From Alistipes sp. (lineage in GTDB: Bacteria; Bacteroidota; Bacteroidia; Bacteroidales; Rikenellaceae): a stretch of DNA of 64,000 nt. The notes under the pieces were generated by a model. It was not told the DNA's origin. It saw only the letters and a program-made list of their open reading frames with translations, and did no database searches. The stretch covers positions 26,960 to 90,959 of the forward strand of contig JAFVIB010000042.1 of assembly GCA_017474235.1 (NCBI GenBank), read 5' to 3'. Below are positions 26,865 to 35,920 of this stretch, in pieces; the stretch's first letter is position 1; every line of letters starts with the position of its first letter. The position numbers and the translations under genes are program-made.

Positions 26865-27513
26865 ATCGTGAGGCAAATTTGTACCAATCGCACAATCTAT
26901 CCCAATAGTTTACTGCCACATCTGTAATAGCATCTATCACACCTGAGCGCAGCGAGAGCAGCAGAATGGTCAGATTTACAATCCACATTGCAAATATAAA
27001 GAGATATGAGCGGGTAATTCCTACGCTTGTAATATCGCTCTGATAGTTACCTATCTGTCTGCGGAAACAGCTTATATGAAAGGCTACGGTTACACCAATC
27101 ATTATGTCGAAAATATAGAGCGACGAAGATGCGCCCAACTCTCTAAGAAAGAGGAGCAGATAGGTGAATATCGGCAGGCAGTATGGTGCAAGAGAGATAA
27201 ATGTATCGCCAAATCGCAGACCTCCGCTATGGGTCATTACACCTGAGCCTACACCCGCCTCAAAGGAGTGGATTTTTCTGAAGAACATAATCCCGACGAT
27301 GGTATGCGACAGCTCGTGGGAGAAGGTACGCATCCACTCGAGATTCTTATTAAAAATCCTCACTATGCTCAGCACTGCATACCCCGCCATACCGATAGCC
27401 ATATACCTATATATAATATAGTGGTTCACTGCCCACTTTACTGTCGGGATAAACTCTGTGACAGAGAGGGCAATAAGTAGCAGAATGATAGGGTAGAAGA
27501 GAATGCGTAGCAT
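26830..27513 (-). CDS. M50-like membrane metalloprotease
   Basis: A 227-residue polytopic membrane protein. The zinc motif HExxH appears as FSHELSHTIVG (about residues 66-76), near a membrane helix, and a GDTFISLAPYCLPIF segment (about 101-115) fits the position of the third ligand and conserved Pro in M50B-like proteins. No PDZ domain is present, unlike RseP. No likely substrate is adjacent. Family placement is by motif; the target is unknown. Confidence 0.72.
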   Translation of the reverse strand: MLRILFYPIILLLIALSVTEFIPTVKWAVNHYIIYRYMAIGMAGYAVLSIVRIFNKNLEWMRTFSHELSHTIVGIMFFRKIHSFEAGVGSGVMTHSGGLRFGDTFISLAPYCLPIFTYLLLFLRELGASSSLYIFDIMIGVTVAFHISCFRRQIGNYQSDITSVGITRSYLFIFAMWIVNLTILLLSLRSGVIDAITDVAVNYWDRLCDWYKFASRFIVETFSKLSL

Positions 27514-27535
27514 ATTTGTAGTGTGATAAGTAAAA

Positions 27536-27567
27536 ATTTGGGGAGCATTTCACTCCCCAAATCTCTA
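27536..27567 (-). terminator. Terminator of prs
   Basis: Perfect stem ATTTGGGGAG (27536-27545) with CTCCCCAAAT (27553-27562). On the minus strand it continues into TTTTTAC, just after the prs stop. Confidence 0.8.
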
Positions 27568-27577
27568 TAACCAATTT

Positions 27578-28519
27578 CTAATGGAAGAAGATTGATGAAA
27601 TCTCCTTATAGTTGTGTACACGCTCGATAACCTCAGCAAAGATGTCTGCGCAAGAAAGTACTGTAAACTTATGCAAATCTTTCTCAGGATTGAGCGGAAT
27701 AGTATCTGAAACGATAACCTCCTGCAATGCGCTCTCGTTGATACGCTCGTAAGCTGCGCCTGAGAGTACAGGGTGTGTAATTGCTGCACGAACAGACTTT
27801 GCACCACGCTCCATAAGCATATTTGCAGCCATACAGATAGTACCTGCGGTGTCAATCATATCATCAACGATAAGTACATTTCTGCCCTCTACATCACCAA
27901 TAGCAGTCATAGAGCCGACAACATTAGCCTTTGCGCGCTCCTTGTGTGAGATGATAATCGGTGTGCCGAGCAGCTTTGCATAGGTTCCTGCACGCTTTGC
28001 ACCACCCATATCGGGAGCAGCAATGGAGAGATCCTCAATACCGAGGCTCTGAATGTAAGGAACAAACATACCGCTTGCATAGAGTGCATCTACCGGTACC
28101 TCAAAGAAACCCTGAATCTGGTCTGCGTGGAGGTCCATAGTCATCACACGATCAACACCTGCTGCGGTAAGCATATTTGCCACCAATTTAGAGGTAATTG
28201 GAACGCGTGGGCGATCTTTACGGTCCTGACGAGCCCAACCAAAGTAAGGGATAACGGCAATAACCTTATAAGCCGATGCACGACGAGCTGCGTCAATCAT
28301 CATCAAAAGCTCCATCAGATTGTCCGACTTAGGGAAGGTCGATTGAATGATAAATACTGTACAACCGCGAATAGACTCTGCATAGCGTGGCTGGAACTCG
28401 CCATCGCTAAACTCAAGGCACTCGCAGTCGCCAAGTGTTGTGCCATAAGCGGCAACGATTTTCTCTGCAAGGTAGCGTGATGAGCGACCTGTGAAGAATT
28501 TAATTTTGTGGATAGCCAT
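27578..28519 (-). CDS. prs: Ribose-phosphate pyrophosphokinase
   Basis: Makes PRPP from ribose 5-phosphate and ATP for nucleotide, His and Trp synthesis. 313 residues, class I length. Signatures: FTGRSSRYLAEKI at the start, FSDGEFQPRYAESIRG, DLHADQIQGFF and the PRPP loop VLIVDDMIDTAGTI (about 216-229), where the Asp pair binds the ribose. It is monocistronic, with a terminator behind it and an unusual repeat-bounded gap in front. Confidence 0.96.
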   Translation of the reverse strand: MAIHKIKFFTGRSSRYLAEKIVAAYGTTLGDCECLEFSDGEFQPRYAESIRGCTVFIIQSTFPKSDNLMELLMMIDAARRASAYKVIAVIPYFGWARQDRKDRPRVPITSKLVANMLTAAGVDRVMTMDLHADQIQGFFEVPVDALYASGMFVPYIQSLGIEDLSIAAPDMGGAKRAGTYAKLLGTPIIISHKERAKANVVGSMTAIGDVEGRNVLIVDDMIDTAGTICMAANMLMERGAKSVRAAITHPVLSGAAYERINESALQEVIVSDTIPLNPEKDLHKFTVLSCADIFAEVIERVHNYKEISSIFFH

Positions 28520-28531
28520 AATAAGAATGTG

Positions 28532-28760
28532 TTTTGGTATTTATTAAAAAAATCTATTAATACAACTTTCGGTCTTTTTGAGTCTCTTTTTGATATATAC
28601 ACCATTTTTGTTTTTGAATATGCTGCCCGGCATACCCTGCAAACAAAAATGCCGTCTATCCTCAAAAATAGCTCTCAAATAGCCTCGAAATAAATACCAA
28701 ACCCCATTCTTTTCAAAACTGAGATATTCAGCATTGTCGTTTTTGGTATTTATTAAAAAA
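28532..28760. repeat. 20-bp direct repeats with an inverted copy between prs and engB
   Basis: TTTTGGTATTTATTAAAAAA occurs at 28532-28551 and again at 28741-28760, start to start 209 bases. Between them, AAATAAATACCAAA (28689-28702) is an inverted copy of the core. The enclosed DNA is AT-rich and has no convincing gene; short frames there lack homology that I recognise. The inverted copy and the right direct copy can also form a stem after the engB stop codon. Confidence 0.7.
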
Positions 28761-29357
28761 TTACTCCTTCTTCTTTAATATACTTTCAATATAGCTGACA
28801 ATCTCATCTCTGCCTGTGCCCTTCTCAGACGAGGAGGCGAACATTGGCGGAAGTTCCTCCCACTGCTGCAAGAGTGTCTGCTGATAGGTAGAGATACTGC
28901 GTTGCAGTTGTGTTTTGGAGAGCTTGTCTGCCTTAGTGAATATAATTCCAAATGGTACACCGCCCATACCGAGTTGCTCGATAAACTCAAGGTCTATCTT
29001 CTGCGGCTCAAGGCGTGAATCTACAAGTACAAAGAGGAAGTGCATCTTCTCGCACTTGAAGACATAGTCTGTAATAATCTTTGCAAAGCTGCCGCGTGTG
29101 CTCTTTGAGGTGCGGGCGTAGCCATAACCCGGCAAATCGACCAGATACCAACTATCGTTGATAGTGAAGTGGTTGATAAGGCGAGTCTTTCCCGGGGTTG
29201 CCGAGACCTTTGCAAGTCCCTTATGCTGGGTGAGCATATTGATAAGTGACGACTTGCCCACATTACTGCGACCGATAAAGGCGATGTCGGGCAAAGTGTC
29301 CTTCGGTACCTGCGAGATACGCTCGGAGCTGCACTTAAAGGTAGCTTTTGTTATCAT
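28761..29357 (-). CDS. engB: Ribosome biogenesis GTPase YsxC/EngB
   Basis: Essential small GTPase that helps assemble the 50S subunit. 198 residues. The G1 motif is GRSNVGKSSL (about 30-39), G3 is DLPGYG, and G4 is TKADK. It starts one base inside the stop codon of the alpha-galactosidase gene (TAATG), so it is translated from the same mRNA as glmS and the galactosidase, or from a promoter inside the latter. Confidence 0.95.
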   Translation of the reverse strand: MITKATFKCSSERISQVPKDTLPDIAFIGRSNVGKSSLINMLTQHKGLAKVSATPGKTRLINHFTINDSWYLVDLPGYGYARTSKSTRGSFAKIITDYVFKCEKMHFLFVLVDSRLEPQKIDLEFIEQLGMGGVPFGIIFTKADKLSKTQLQRSISTYQQTLLQQWEELPPMFASSSEKGTGRDEIVSYIESILKKKE

Positions 29358-31588
29358 TAGTTTACTTTTGTCAATTCGAGTACTACACTGCGGAAGTCGT
29401 TTCCGGCGCGAACTTCGCCAAGTGGTGCATTTTTAGTAAAGCCCTTGACAAGCTCCGGAATTACAATACCCTCCTCCATAAGATAACGACCGCTCACAAC
29501 CTTGCCATCTATAGCCACAGGCTTGCCCTCGACCTCCGGAGTGACCTCGCGGATAGCATACTTGGCATCAGGATTAAGACCCTGAAGGCGGATGATGATA
29601 TTCGACATATCGTGCTTAAAGAGGTGGCGGTATGCAAACAGAACGGCTCTGTCCTTATCCTCGGTAACATACATCAGCGATGTGAAGTCACGCTTACCCT
29701 CGTATGGCGATACAAGGCGGTAGAGGTCGCCCTGCTGAACTACCGGACGGATTGTTTTATAGCCGGCAATAGCGCGAGCGGCATACTCCTTCTCGGCTGC
29801 GTTCATCTTTGACGGAACCATCTCCATACCCAAACGGCACATTGAAGCCACATCAAAGCGATACTTTATAGGCATCAGTCGCTGTGTATATTTGCTATAT
29901 GCCGAGCCTACATGGGCAGCAAGCATATTAGAAGGGAAGAAGTTCATTGCTCCCCACTGGATAAGCACGCGGTGGTACGCATCTGTCTGGTCAGAGGTCC
30001 ACATCTCCTGGAAGTATGGCAAAAAGCCGTAGTTGAGGCGTGAGCCACCCGAAGCACAGAGCTGGATGACAACCTCAGGATACTTCGCACGGATACGCTT
30101 GAGAATCTTCTCGAGAGCGAGAGTGAAATCTACCGAGAGGTTACTCTGCAACTCTTTTGGAAGATATTGGCTCTGTGCGTTGTGCATAGACATATTGTTA
30201 TCCCACTTGATGTAGTAGATGTCGGGATACTGCGATAGCAAATCGTCCACAACCTTGAATACATGGTCCTGAACCTTCGGATTGGTAAGGTCGAGCAGCA
30301 ACTGACTCTTTCCGCGACCGTAAGTAGGCTCGAAATCGGGGTGGCGGAGTACCCAATCGGGGTGCTTCTCATAGAGTTCACTTGTTGTATTGACCATCTC
30401 AGGCTCAATCCAAATGCCGAACTTCATACCGTTGTTGTGAGCAAGGTCTATAAGTGGACGGATGCCGTTAGGTAACTTTGAAGGGGCAATGGTCCAGTCG
30501 CCGAGCGATGTAGAGCCACCATTACGCGGATACTTATCGCCAAACCAACCGTCATCAACCACAAACAGCTCACCACCAAGCTCTGCAAAGTCTTTGGTCA
30601 TATCGACCATACTTGTCTCGCTGATGTCGAAGTGTACACCCTCCCAAGAGTTGAGCAGTATCTCGCGGCTCTTTGTGCCGTCGAGTAGCTGATGTCTGCG
30701 AGCCCAACGGTGCAGTGAACGAGAAGCCTCGCCCTTGCCGTTTGTGGCGTAGGTAAAGACCATCTCAGGGGTTGCCAACGACTTACCACCTGCAAGTGTA
30801 TAGTCGCTTGCGGCAGGGTTGATACCACCCATAAAGAGTGTCGGAACGCGGGCTGCAAGGGTGTTGTAGAACTCAAAGTGTGAGTTACCCATCCATACAA
30901 GCGTACCTGCGATTACAGGGCAAGCGGTCTCGTCAAGGCGACCATCAAGACCGAGCATAAATGAGGCGTTGTGATACTGCGCAATGCGAGAAGCGGTAGT
31001 GGTTGTGATATTGTGTACACCCACAGGCAGTGGAATAACGCTCTCGTTGCACTCGTTCTTTACAGAGCCGTCGAGCTGCATCAGTACGCAGTTGTCTGAC
31101 TGTATAGGCAGCACGGCAGACATATACTTCTGAAGAACAATAGGCTTTTTGCCCTCGTTGAAGTACTCTGTGTTTATCTTGATGATATCGCAGTCGTTAT
31201 ATGCCGAGTAATTGACCTTGACAGCGAGGTTTGGATGAACGGTATCGCGCAACCAAACAGATACTCTTGTCAGCTCTTCGAGAGTGGTCTGCTCCACCTT
31301 CTCCACTGCGAACTTTGTGGCATTGTCGCCATCGTGCTGCTTGACAAGTGCCGCATAAGGGGCATCACAGAGAGTACCAAATGCCGGATAAGCGTCATAC
31401 TTTAACATTCTTCCCGCTGCACGAATATCATCCACCTCGGCGCGAGAGCCGTAGTAACGGAAGTAGAGCGGCTTGCCGACCTCTGCCGTAAGACAGAGAG
31501 AGGTATTTGGTGTTGATAGCAGATAGTTCTCTGCCACTGCACTACCGGCAATAGCGAGCAGAGAGAGAAAAATGAGAGCCCTTTTCAT
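29357..31588 (-). CDS. Alpha-galactosidase, GH36 family
   Basis: Exported glycoside hydrolase releasing terminal alpha-galactose, for example from raffinose-type sugars or glycoproteins. 743 residues: signal peptide (1-19), N-terminal beta-supersandwich, (beta/alpha)8 barrel, C-terminal beta domain. The nucleophile Asp lies in YYIKWDNNMSM and the acid/base Asp in MWTSDQTDA; CASGGSRLNYG and FVVDDGWFG are typical GH36 stretches. It lies between glmS and engB in one direction, with no SusC/D pair nearby, so it is not part of a standard PUL here. Confidence 0.93.
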   Translation of the reverse strand: MKRALIFLSLLAIAGSAVAENYLLSTPNTSLCLTAEVGKPLYFRYYGSRAEVDDIRAAGRMLKYDAYPAFGTLCDAPYAALVKQHDGDNATKFAVEKVEQTTLEELTRVSVWLRDTVHPNLAVKVNYSAYNDCDIIKINTEYFNEGKKPIVLQKYMSAVLPIQSDNCVLMQLDGSVKNECNESVIPLPVGVHNITTTTASRIAQYHNASFMLGLDGRLDETACPVIAGTLVWMGNSHFEFYNTLAARVPTLFMGGINPAASDYTLAGGKSLATPEMVFTYATNGKGEASRSLHRWARRHQLLDGTKSREILLNSWEGVHFDISETSMVDMTKDFAELGGELFVVDDGWFGDKYPRNGGSTSLGDWTIAPSKLPNGIRPLIDLAHNNGMKFGIWIEPEMVNTTSELYEKHPDWVLRHPDFEPTYGRGKSQLLLDLTNPKVQDHVFKVVDDLLSQYPDIYYIKWDNNMSMHNAQSQYLPKELQSNLSVDFTLALEKILKRIRAKYPEVVIQLCASGGSRLNYGFLPYFQEMWTSDQTDAYHRVLIQWGAMNFFPSNMLAAHVGSAYSKYTQRLMPIKYRFDVASMCRLGMEMVPSKMNAAEKEYAARAIAGYKTIRPVVQQGDLYRLVSPYEGKRDFTSLMYVTEDKDRAVLFAYRHLFKHDMSNIIIRLQGLNPDAKYAIREVTPEVEGKPVAIDGKVVSGRYLMEEGIVIPELVKGFTKNAPLGEVRAGNDFRSVVLELTKVN

Positions 31589-31599
31589 CTTTTTAGATT

Positions 31600-33447
31600 T
31601 TATTCTACAGTTACAGACTTTGCAAGGTTACGCGGCTGATCCACATTTCTGCCCTTGTTTACGGCGATGTAGTAAGCCAAAAGCTGCAACGGAATTGCTG
31701 TGAGCAGTGGGGTGAGGCACTCGGCAATCTGAGGCACCTCAAGAACATAGTCTGCCATATCGGCAACAATAGTATCGCCCTCGGTTACAATCGCTACAAC
31801 CTTACCGCCACGAGCCTTAACCTGCTGGATGTTGTTTACAGTCTTCTCATAGACATTGTCCTTGATAGCGATAACCACCGACGGCATATCGTTGTCGATA
31901 AGGGCAATAGTTCCGTGCTTCATCTCGGCTGCAGGGTAACCCTCAGCGTGGATGTACGAAATCTCCTTGAGTTTCAGCGCACCCTCAAGGGCTGACGGAT
32001 AGTTATAACCGCGACCCAAGTAGAGGAAGTTGTGCGCGTAAGTGAATATCTTTGCAAGCTCCTCAATCTTGTCATTGAGCTTGAAAATATCCTTAATCAG
32101 AGCCGGAACACGGCGAATATCTGAGGCAACATTTGCTACAACCTCGTCGCTCACAGTGCCCTTCATCTGACCAATGAGCAGTGACATCATTGCAAGCACT
32201 GTAACCTGACCGGTAAATGCCTTTGTAGATGCAACACCAATCTCAGGACCGACATGTATATAGCAACCTGAGTGTGTTGCGCGAGGGATAGAAGAGCCGA
32301 TAACATTGCAGATGCCGAATACAAAAGCACCGTTAGCCTTTGCAAGCTCAAGGGCTGCAAGGGTGTCGGCAGTCTCTCCTGACTGAGAGAGCGCGATAAG
32401 CACATCTCCCGGGTTTACAACAGGGTTTGAGTAGCGGAACTCGCTCGCATACTCAACAACAACAGGGATACGGCAGAACTCCTCAAACAGGTGCTTGCCA
32501 ATCAGTGCTGCGTGCCAAGATGTACCGCAGGCAACAATAATAATACGGTTTGTGTTGAGGAACTTCTCCTTATGCTCGATAACGCCCGAGAGAGTTACCC
32601 TCTTGCCATCTGCCGAGATACGACCGCTGATACAGTCGGCAAGGGTCTTTGGCTGCTCGAAAATCTCCTTGAGCATAAAGTGCGGATAACCACCCTTTTC
32701 AAGCTGCTCGATAGACATCTGCAACTCGGTAATCTTAATCTCACTCTCTGAGGTGCTGTTGCTGTCAAAGACCTTCAGCTCCTGACCACGATTGATAACT
32801 GCAATATCGCCATCGTTGAGGTAGATAACCTTGTTTGTATATTCGATAATCGGAGTGGCATCAGATGCAAGGAAATACTCACCCTCACCCACGCCGATAA
32901 CGAGTGGAGACGACTGACGAGCCGCAATAATCTGGTCGGGATTCTGCTTATCGACAATAGCGATGGCATAAGCACCTACAATACGCTTTGTAGCCTCACG
33001 GACAGCATCAAACAAAGAGCAGTTGTTTTTCTGCATAATGTACTCGATAAGATGTACAGCAACCTCTGTATCTGTCTGACTGATAAAGTTATAACCGTGT
33101 GATGATAAAGCATCCTTGAGAACAGAGTAGTTCTCGATAGTGCCGTTATGCACCATAGCCAAACGACCCGACTGTGAGAAGTGAGGGTGGGCGTTTATAT
33201 CATTTGGCTCTCCATGAGTTGCCCAACGGGTATGAGCAATACCGATAGTACCGCTCAAATCCTTGCTTGCTGCAAAGTGTTCCAAGGCTTCGACCTTGCC
33301 CTTTGCCTTGTAAATATTCAACTCTCCATCTTCGGAAATCATCGCTACACCGGACGAGTCGTAACCTCTATACTCTAATCGGTGAAGTCCCTGAATAAGA
33401 ATGTCATAAGCTCTGCGCTTACCAATGTAACCTACAATTCCGCACAT
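31600..33447 (-). CDS. glmS: Glutamine-fructose-6-phosphate aminotransferase (isomerizing)
   Basis: First committed step to UDP-GlcNAc. 615 residues. N-terminal Ntn glutaminase starts MCGIVGYIG, with Cys2 as nucleophile after Met removal; HTRWATHGEPND and HNGTIENY follow. Two SIS domains come next (ACGTSWHAALIG; LGRGYNYPSALEGALKLKE), and the C-terminal DQPRNLAKSVTVE matches the family. No glmS ribozyme is present upstream. A promoter lies at 33491-33522, and the gene leads the glmS-galactosidase-engB run. Confidence 0.97.
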   Translation of the reverse strand: MCGIVGYIGKRRAYDILIQGLHRLEYRGYDSSGVAMISEDGELNIYKAKGKVEALEHFAASKDLSGTIGIAHTRWATHGEPNDINAHPHFSQSGRLAMVHNGTIENYSVLKDALSSHGYNFISQTDTEVAVHLIEYIMQKNNCSLFDAVREATKRIVGAYAIAIVDKQNPDQIIAARQSSPLVIGVGEGEYFLASDATPIIEYTNKVIYLNDGDIAVINRGQELKVFDSNSTSESEIKITELQMSIEQLEKGGYPHFMLKEIFEQPKTLADCISGRISADGKRVTLSGVIEHKEKFLNTNRIIIVACGTSWHAALIGKHLFEEFCRIPVVVEYASEFRYSNPVVNPGDVLIALSQSGETADTLAALELAKANGAFVFGICNVIGSSIPRATHSGCYIHVGPEIGVASTKAFTGQVTVLAMMSLLIGQMKGTVSDEVVANVASDIRRVPALIKDIFKLNDKIEELAKIFTYAHNFLYLGRGYNYPSALEGALKLKEISYIHAEGYPAAEMKHGTIALIDNDMPSVVIAIKDNVYEKTVNNIQQVKARGGKVVAIVTEGDTIVADMADYVLEVPQIAECLTPLLTAIPLQLLAYYIAVNKGRNVDQPRNLAKSVTVE

Positions 33448-33490
33448 AAAGTTTTTATATTTGTTAGTTAATGATATTCAATATATCGCG

Positions 33491-33522
33491 CAAATATAGT
33501 GATTTTAGCCCAAATGACCAAA
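33491..33522 (-). promoter_or_regulatory. Promoter of glmS
   Basis: Minus strand TTTG (33519-33522), 20 bases, TATATTTG (33491-33498), 44 bases before the start codon. Confidence 0.72.
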
Positions 33523-33535
33523 TAAACACCGTGCT

Positions 33536-33552
33536 ATTACATATAATGTAAT
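33536..33552. promoter_or_regulatory. Inverted repeat ATTACAT-ATA-ATGTAAT (possible operator)
   Basis: A perfect 7-bp inverted repeat with a three-base spacer, midway between the divergent glmS and HU-like gene promoters. Its size and place suit a dimeric repressor site, but no regulator can be named. Confidence 0.35.
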
Positions 33553-33568
33553 GACATAGGTCTCGGAT

Positions 33569-33599
33569 TTTGAAATTAGAATCATTTTTACTAACTTTG
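33569..33599 (+). promoter_or_regulatory. Promoter of the HU-like/sigma-54 activator/lptE/secG operon
   Basis: TTTG (33569-33572), 19 bases, TAACTTTG (33592-33599), exact consensus, 19 bases before the ATG at 33619. Confidence 0.8.
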
Positions 33600-33618
33600 T
33601 GCGATTAAGTGCGTTTTT

Positions 33619-34227
33619 ATGATTGTAGATATTATTAACGGCTATTTGAAGAGCAATCGAAGATTGGTAATCCCCTCATTTGGTGCTTTTTTGGCAAAGG
33701 AGGATGGGGAGATTATCTTCTCGGAACTGCTCAAGAAGGATGATGGCGTATTGCGCGAGGTGATGATGTCGAAGGGCAGAAGCGAGATTGAGGTGGCAGG
33801 AGCTATCGACCGCTTTATCTTCGAGGTGCGTCACGATTTGCAGAATACGGGCATCTGTTTAGTCGAGGGATTGGGTACTTTCCGCCGTACAGAGGATGGC
33901 TTGATTGCTTTTGAGCGTACTCTGCCGGCAGCGGTTGTAGAGCCTGAGGTGGTTGTTAAGCCTCAGCCTATTGCAGAGCCTGAGCCTCCTGTTACTCCTG
34001 TGGTGCCAAAAACACCTGTTCGCCCTACTCCGCCGCGTGGTGGTAAGCCACAGCGCAAGTCAAACAACTTTATTATGTGGTTTGCGGGGATTGTCATTGC
34101 GGCAGCTCTCTGTGCTTTGGCGTATGGTCTGTACTGTATGTGGAGTGCGCCTGAGAGGGAGGATATTGATGCTCAGATGGATGCCCAGCGTATCCCGATG
34201 ATAGAGGTACCAAATACGACAAATTAG
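33619..34227 (+). CDS. HU/CCDC81-like DNA-binding-fold protein with C-terminal membrane helix
   Basis: A 202-residue protein. The N-terminal ~95 residues read as two HU-like halves (MIVDIINGYLKSNRRLVIPSFGAFLA; GAIDRFIFEVRHDLQNTGICLVEGLGTFRR), the pattern of the bacterial HU-CCDC81 domains found in Bacteroidota. A Pro/Val-rich linker (about 112-145) leads to one membrane helix (about 152-173) and a short tail. The HU-like part is probably cytoplasmic. First gene of a five-gene run; the sigma-54 activator ATG follows one base after its stop. Function unknown; a link to cell-envelope or SPOR-type proteins is inferred from relatives. Confidence 0.72.
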   Translation: MIVDIINGYLKSNRRLVIPSFGAFLAKEDGEIIFSELLKKDDGVLREVMMSKGRSEIEVAGAIDRFIFEVRHDLQNTGICLVEGLGTFRRTEDGLIAFERTLPAAVVEPEVVVKPQPIAEPEPPVTPVVPKTPVRPTPPRGGKPQRKSNNFIMWFAGIVIAAALCALAYGLYCMWSAPEREDIDAQMDAQRIPMIEVPNTTN

Positions 34228-34228
34228 T

Positions 34229-35419
34229 ATGAATACGATACTTGCTGTAAAACAGCGTTACGGTATAATTGGCAACTCGGAACTGCTCTCTCGTGCGCTT
34301 GAAATTGCGCTCAGGGTGGCTCCGACAGACCTCTCTGTGCTTGTTACGGGCGAGAGTGGCGTGGGAAAGGAGTTCTTTCCGAAGATTATCCACGACCATT
34401 CGGCACGCAAGCACGGTAAGTATGTGGCTGTCAATTGCGGAGCTATTCCCGAGGGTACGATAGACTCGGAGCTGTTTGGTCACGAGAAGGGTGCTTTTAC
34501 GGGTGCTATAGATTCGCGTAAGGGTTACTTTGAGGAGGCTGATGGCGGTACTATCTTCCTTGATGAGGTGGGCGAGCTGCCACTTAGTACTCAGGTGCGC
34601 CTGCTCAGAGTGTTGCAGACGGGTGAGTTTATCCGCGTAGGCTCGGCAAAGGTGCAAAAGACCAATGTCAGAGTTGTAGCTGCGACAAATAACAATCTGC
34701 AACGAGCTATTGCTGACGGTCGTTTCCGTGAGGATTTGTACTACCGTCTCAATACCGTTCCGATTGAGGTTCCGGCACTGCGTGAGCGTCCGGAGGATAT
34801 ATATCTGCTATTTAGAAAGTTTGCAGCCGATGTTGCCGTGCAGTACCGTATGCCGGCAATAACCCTTGACGCTGCGGCTCGAGATATGCTTGAGCGTTAC
34901 TCTTGGCGCGGAAATATCAGACAACTCAAAAATGTTGCCGAGCAGATTTCTGCCATCGAGCAGAGCCGAGAGATTACTGCTCCGATACTCTCGCGTTACC
35001 TGCAACAGGAGCGTACATCTTCAGCTCCGAGCCTGTCGGGAGCCTCTTCGTTTGACGATATGAATACGGAGCGAGAACTGCTCTATAAGGTGCTTTTTGA
35101 TATGCGCACCGATATTAATGAGATGAAGATGATGCTTCAGCAGATGCGTGGCTACGGCGTAGGACATCCGATGAGTAGCGAGCCTCGTAAGGAGCTTGCG
35201 GGTTTGTTACCACAACCATCTGTAAGTCAAGAGTTTGATTATGCAGAGGAGGTTGTCGATGAGCCGACAGTGCCTCACTCTAAAGCCGATATGCAGCGTG
35301 AGCAGATAGTGAGAGCTTTGCGCCGAAATGGAGGTTCTCGCAGGGCTGCTGCGGCAGAACTATTTATGTCTGAAAGGACGCTTTATAGAAGAATTAAAGA
35401 ATTAGGTATAGAGGAATGA
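34229..35419 (+). CDS. Sigma-54-dependent transcriptional activator (no receiver domain)
   Basis: A 396-residue AAA+ enhancer-binding protein. The AAA+ core starts almost at once: Walker A GESGVGKE (about 43-50), intact sigma-54 contact loop GAFTGA (about 89-94), Walker B GGTIFLDEVGE and the arginine-finger region FREDLYYRLN. A Fis-type helix-turn-helix ends the protein (GGSRRAAAAELFMSERTLYRRIKELG). There is no N-terminal receiver or GAF domain, so activity must be controlled otherwise, as in PspF. It overlaps lptE by four bases (ATGA). Confidence 0.92.
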   Translation: MNTILAVKQRYGIIGNSELLSRALEIALRVAPTDLSVLVTGESGVGKEFFPKIIHDHSARKHGKYVAVNCGAIPEGTIDSELFGHEKGAFTGAIDSRKGYFEEADGGTIFLDEVGELPLSTQVRLLRVLQTGEFIRVGSAKVQKTNVRVVAATNNNLQRAIADGRFREDLYYRLNTVPIEVPALRERPEDIYLLFRKFAADVAVQYRMPAITLDAAARDMLERYSWRGNIRQLKNVAEQISAIEQSREITAPILSRYLQQERTSSAPSLSGASSFDDMNTERELLYKVLFDMRTDINEMKMMLQQMRGYGVGHPMSSEPRKELAGLLPQPSVSQEFDYAEEVVDEPTVPHSKADMQREQIVRALRRNGGSRRAAAAELFMSERTLYRRIKELGIEE

Positions 35420-35919
35420 AAAGAGTACTGATACTTGCTCTTGCGGCTGTTACGATGCTTACAGCCTGCACTGTAAAATACTCGCTCTCGGGTGCGTCTA
35501 TCCCGCCTGATGCAAAGACTTTCAGCGTGGCATATTTCCCGAATAATGCGCCGATGGTTGCACCGATTTTGAGTGCGACACTGACCGATGAGCTGACACA
35601 GCGTTTTGCTACACGAACTTCGCTTGTTCAGGTCGAGGAGGGTGGAGACTTTGCCTTTGAGGGTGAGATTGTGGGTTATAGTTCGACTACATCGTCGGTG
35701 TCAAGTGGCGAGTATGCGCTGCAAAACCGACTCACAATTACAATCAAGGTCAAGTTTACCAATGTTATCGACGATAAGCTGTCGTTCAACAAGAACTTCT
35801 CGGCTTATGCAGATTACGACTCTACAAAGCTTCTGACCGAGGTTGAGAGTGAGCTTATCCCGCAGATTGTAGAGCAACTTGTAACAGATGTCTTCCAGGC
35901 AGCAGCGTCAAATTGGTAG
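35416..35919 (+). CDS. lptE: LPS assembly lipoprotein LptE family
   Basis: A 167-residue outer-membrane lipoprotein (lipobox LTAC, Cys19) of the Bacteroidota LptE type, which plugs and helps fold the LptD pore delivering LPS to the surface. Recognisable regions are [24 protein letters not shown] and [15 protein letters not shown]. Expected partner lptD is not in the window. It overlaps the upstream sigma-54 activator by four bases and is followed by the TPR-like gene one base after its stop. Confidence 0.88.
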   Translation: MKRVLILALAAVTMLTACTVKYSLSGASIPPDAKTFSVAYFPNNAPMVAPILSATLTDELTQRFATRTSLVQVEEGGDFAFEGEIVGYSSTTSSVSSGEYALQNRLTITIKVKFTNVIDDKLSFNKNFSAYADYDSTKLLTEVESELIPQIVEQLVTDVFQAAASNW

Positions 35920-35920
35920 T

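Noticed and set aside
28508-28693. Small plus-strand frame of 61 codons between prs and engB
   Set aside because: Starts inside the prs gene end region, crosses repeats, and has no promoter or similarity that I recognise.
33448-33619. A glmS ribozyme upstream of glmS
   Set aside because: The leader is only ~40 bases from the promoter box, too short, and none of the ribozyme core is visible.
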